From positions 5,186,147 through 5,250,146 of the forward strand of contig NZ_CP050191.1 in assembly GCF_011745145.1 (NCBI RefSeq): DNA of 64,000 nt, in the 5' to 3' direction. The notes below the pieces were generated by a model. The model searched no databases and had not been told where the DNA came from. It saw only the letters and a program-made list of their open reading frames with translations. How positions within the stretch are numbered: position 1 is the first letter of the stretch; every line of letters starts with the position of its first letter. This stretch comes from Mycobacterium sp. DL440 (lineage in GTDB: Bacteria; Actinomycetota; Actinomycetes; Mycobacteriales; Mycobacteriaceae). Of the stretch, positions 62,061 to 64,000 are shown in pieces. The translations under genes and the position numbers were made by a program.

Positions 62061-63530
62061 TCAGCTCCTGGCGTTCCACCATTTCAGCAATTCGTCGATC
62101 GCCTGCTCGCGGGACAACGGCCCGTGATCGAGCCGCAGCTCCTTGAGGTGCTTCCAGGCCTCGCCGACCTGGGGGCCCGCCGGGATCCCGAGGATCTCCA
62201 TGATCTCGTTGCCGTCGAGATCCGGCCGCACCCGCTGCAGGTCCTCCTTGGTCGCCAGTTCGGCGATCCGGTTCTCCAGATCGTCGTAGTTGGCCTGCAG
62301 CCGTGCGGCGCGGCGCTTGTTCCGCGTCGTGCAGTCGGCCCGGACCAGCTTGTGCAGCCGGCTCAGCAGCGGACCCGCATCGGTGACATACCGCCGCACA
62401 GCCGAGTCGGTCCACTTCCCCGTGCCCTTGTCGTCGGCGTAGCCGTGGAACCGCAGATGCAGGTACACCAGCTGCGACACGTCGTCGATCATCTGCTTGG
62501 AGTACTTGAGCGCCCGCAACCGCTTGCGGGCCATCTTCGCGCCGACCACCTCGTGGTGGTGAAAGCTCACGCCGCCGTCGGATTCGTGCTTGCGCGTCCC
62601 CGGCTTGCCGATGTCGTGCAGCAATGCGGCCCAACGCAATACGAGATCCGGGCCCTCGTCTTCGAGATCCACTGCCTGCCGCAACACCGTCAGCGAATGC
62701 CAGTACACGTCCTTGTGCTGATGGTGTTCGTCGATGGCCATCCGCATCTCGCCGACCTCGGGTAGCACCACCTCACCGAGCCCGGTCTGCACCATCAGAT
62801 CGACCCCGGCCACCGGATCGGCACCGAGCAGCAGCTTGTCGAGTTCAGCCGCCACCCGCTCGACAGTGATGCGCTGCAATTGCGGCGCCATCTCCAGCAG
62901 CGCCTCCAGCACCCGCGGTGCCACCCCGAACCCGAGCTGCGAAACAAACCGGGCCGCGCGCAACATCCGTAGCGGATCGTCCCCGAACGACACCTCCGGC
63001 GCCGACGGGGTGTCGAGCACCTTGGCCTGCACCGCCGCCAAACCGCCCAGGGGATCGTGGAATTCGGCCGGACCGTCGGCCGTGATGCGCACCGCCATGG
63101 CGTTCACGGTGAAGTCGCGGCGCACCAGGTCGTCAGCGAGGTTGTCGCCGAACTCCACCGTCGGATTCCGCGACACCTGGTCATAACTGTCAGCCCGGAA
63201 CGTGGTGATCTCAAGGCGGTGCTCCACCCCGCCCACCCGCTTGCCCACACCGATCGTGCCGAACGCGATCCCCGTATCCCACAGCGCATCGGCCCACGGC
63301 CGCAGGAACGTCAGCATCTGCTCTGGACGGGCATCGGTGGTGAAATCGAGATCACTGTCATCGGTGAGCCGGCCCAGCAGCGCATCGCGCACACTCCCGC
63401 CGACCAGATACAGCTCGTGGCCCGCTGCAGCGAACGCCGCACCGAGCGCGCGCAGCACCTCGGCGCGGTGGTTCAGCGCGACCAGCGCGCCGGCCAGCAA
63501 TTCGGCATCAGTAACAACAGCGTCGGACAC
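62061..63530 (-). CDS. pcnA: CCA tRNA nucleotidyltransferase
   Basis: A 489-residue class II nucleotidyltransferase: nucleotidyltransferase motif ELYLVGGSVRDALLGRLTDD with the metal-binding DSDLDFTTDARPEQ (about 52-75), VRRDFTVNAMAVRI, the base-selection region DPLRMLRAARFVSQLGFGVA, and an HD domain LRWAALLHDIGKPGTRKHES with HHHEVVGAKMARKRLRALKY. It adds or repairs the CCA end of tRNA; the HD part may cut 2',3'-cyclic or other phosphates. GTG 63530 gives the conserved start SDAVVTDAELLAGALVALNH. Ortholog of Rv3907c; divergent from mutT4. Confidence 0.95.
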   Translation of the reverse strand: MSDAVVTDAELLAGALVALNHRAEVLRALGAAFAAAGHELYLVGGSVRDALLGRLTDDSDLDFTTDARPEQMLTFLRPWADALWDTGIAFGTIGVGKRVGGVEHRLEITTFRADSYDQVSRNPTVEFGDNLADDLVRRDFTVNAMAVRITADGPAEFHDPLGGLAAVQAKVLDTPSAPEVSFGDDPLRMLRAARFVSQLGFGVAPRVLEALLEMAPQLQRITVERVAAELDKLLLGADPVAGVDLMVQTGLGEVVLPEVGEMRMAIDEHHQHKDVYWHSLTVLRQAVDLEDEGPDLVLRWAALLHDIGKPGTRKHESDGGVSFHHHEVVGAKMARKRLRALKYSKQMIDDVSQLVYLHLRFHGYADDKGTGKWTDSAVRRYVTDAGPLLSRLHKLVRADCTTRNKRRAARLQANYDDLENRIAELATKEDLQRVRPDLDGNEIMEILGIPAGPQVGEAWKHLKELRLDHGPLSREQAIDELLKWWNARS

Positions 63531-63593
63531 GTTCGATGAGCCTAATGCTCGCGGTGTGGTCACAACCGGCGAGTGCGGCAGGAGGCCAACCCC

Positions 63594-64000
63594 ATGGCAG
63601 CTACTATCGCTTGGGTGTCGGACGGCGAACAGGCCAAACCACGACGGCGCCGCAGCCGGCGTCGTGGCCGTCGTCGTGCACAAAGGGCGGCGGGGCCACC
63701 GACGGACGATCAGGGCAAGGATGCCGAAGCCCACGCCGACGGCACCGGCGACGCTCCCGTCGGCACGGCAAGTTCCGCCCCGTCCCCACGTGACCAGTCC
63801 AAGCAACGCAAGACGCGTCCCCGTCGACCACCGGAACGGCTGCGCACCGTTCACGAGACGTCGGCCGGCGGCCTGGTCATCGATGGAATCGACGGCCCCA
63901 AGGACACTCAGGTGGCGGCGTTGATCGGCCGGGTCGACCGGCGCGGCCGGATGCTGTGGTCCCTGCCCAAGGGGCATATCGAACTGGGCGAGACAGCCGA
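63594..64000 (+). CDS. mutT4: Nudix hydrolase MutT4, 5' part
   Basis: The first 135 codons of a Nudix protein that runs off the right edge. The Arg/Lys-rich N-terminus (residues about 17-90) is disordered; the Nudix fold starts at [20 protein letters not shown], continues with [20 protein letters not shown], and the Nudix box begins GHIELGETA at the end of the window. This matches Rv3908. AGGAGG is 8 bases before the ATG at 63594; an in-frame GTG at 63615 ([12 protein letters not shown]) corresponds to the annotated M. tuberculosis start. Confidence 0.93.
   Translation, partial: MAATIAWVSDGEQAKPRRRRSRRRGRRRAQRAAGPPTDDQGKDAEAHADGTGDAPVGTASSAPSPRDQSKQRKTRPRRPPERLRTVHETSAGGLVIDGIDGPKDTQVAALIGRVDRRGRMLWSLPKGHIELGETA

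Noticed and set aside
1..64000. tRNA, rRNA, CRISPR arrays, riboswitches, intact insertion sequences
   Set aside because: I read for them and saw no convincing candidate; short hairpins found all sit at gene ends or operators. A covariance-model scan would be decisive.

Overview
The window is high-GC mycobacterial DNA, most likely a rapidly growing species (Mycolicibacterium type). The evidence is GTG/ATG starts, the block of genes orthologous to M. tuberculosis Rv0036c-Rv0058, the genes orthologous to Rv3906c-Rv3908, a PGRS-like glycine repeat and a glucosylglycerate hydrolase. Rv0036c- and Rv3906c-like genes are direct neighbours here. From memory this is also the M. smegmatis arrangement and differs from M. 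tuberculosis, where oriC lies between them. All ortholog names are from memory of the families; nothing was searched.

Left part (about 1-32.2 kb): accessory region. It opens with a conservon-type signalling operon (end of a sensor kinase, roadblock protein, DUF742 protein, small GTPase) followed by an MHYT membrane protein. Next come a decayed LVIVD-repeat gene, a DUF305 protein, an MmpS-like lipoprotein, an ArsR/SRPBCC pair with a near-perfect operator, a large secreted hydrolase, a PadR regulator, a wrecked serpin gene, a fused MaoC dehydratase and a heme peroxidase with peptidoglycan-binding repeats that is cut by one TGA. Then follow a SRPBCC-acyl-CoA synthetase fusion, a serine hydrolase, a PGRS-GH5 glycosidase fusion, YaeQ, a TetR/FAD-oxidoreductase divergon and several gene stumps. 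A MarR-centred cluster (triple-CMD protein, epoxide hydrolase, SDR, PRISE-type reductase) carries two matching operators. The region ends in a TetR stump and a frameshifted unknown gene. The number of broken genes marks 2.7-32 kb as a turnover zone.

Middle part (32.2-46.4 kb): conserved core. It holds dnaB with two inteins (one a class 3 mini-intein inside the Walker A loop, one a LAGLIDADG intein), rplI-rpsR-ssb-rpsF, two tandem paralogous membrane proteins, a GT87 mannosyltransferase-like protein, ponA1, a DUF5318 zinc-ribbon protein, a DUF1707 membrane protein, a PadR regulator and ino1.

Right part (46.4-64 kb): Rv0045c-type hydrolase, F420-type LLM oxidoreductase, GntR regulator, a glutamine-type ABC importer whose binding protein and permease are fused, MarR, ggh, an SDR, leuS, mtc28, a small membrane protein, YqgE/AlgH, an MFS transporter, a TIGR03084 protein, a DxDGDG-repeat protein, pcnA, and the start of the Nudix gene mutT4 running off the right edge. 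Several gene ends carry strong inverted repeats that look like bidirectional terminators. I saw no tRNA, rRNA, CRISPR array or intact insertion sequence.
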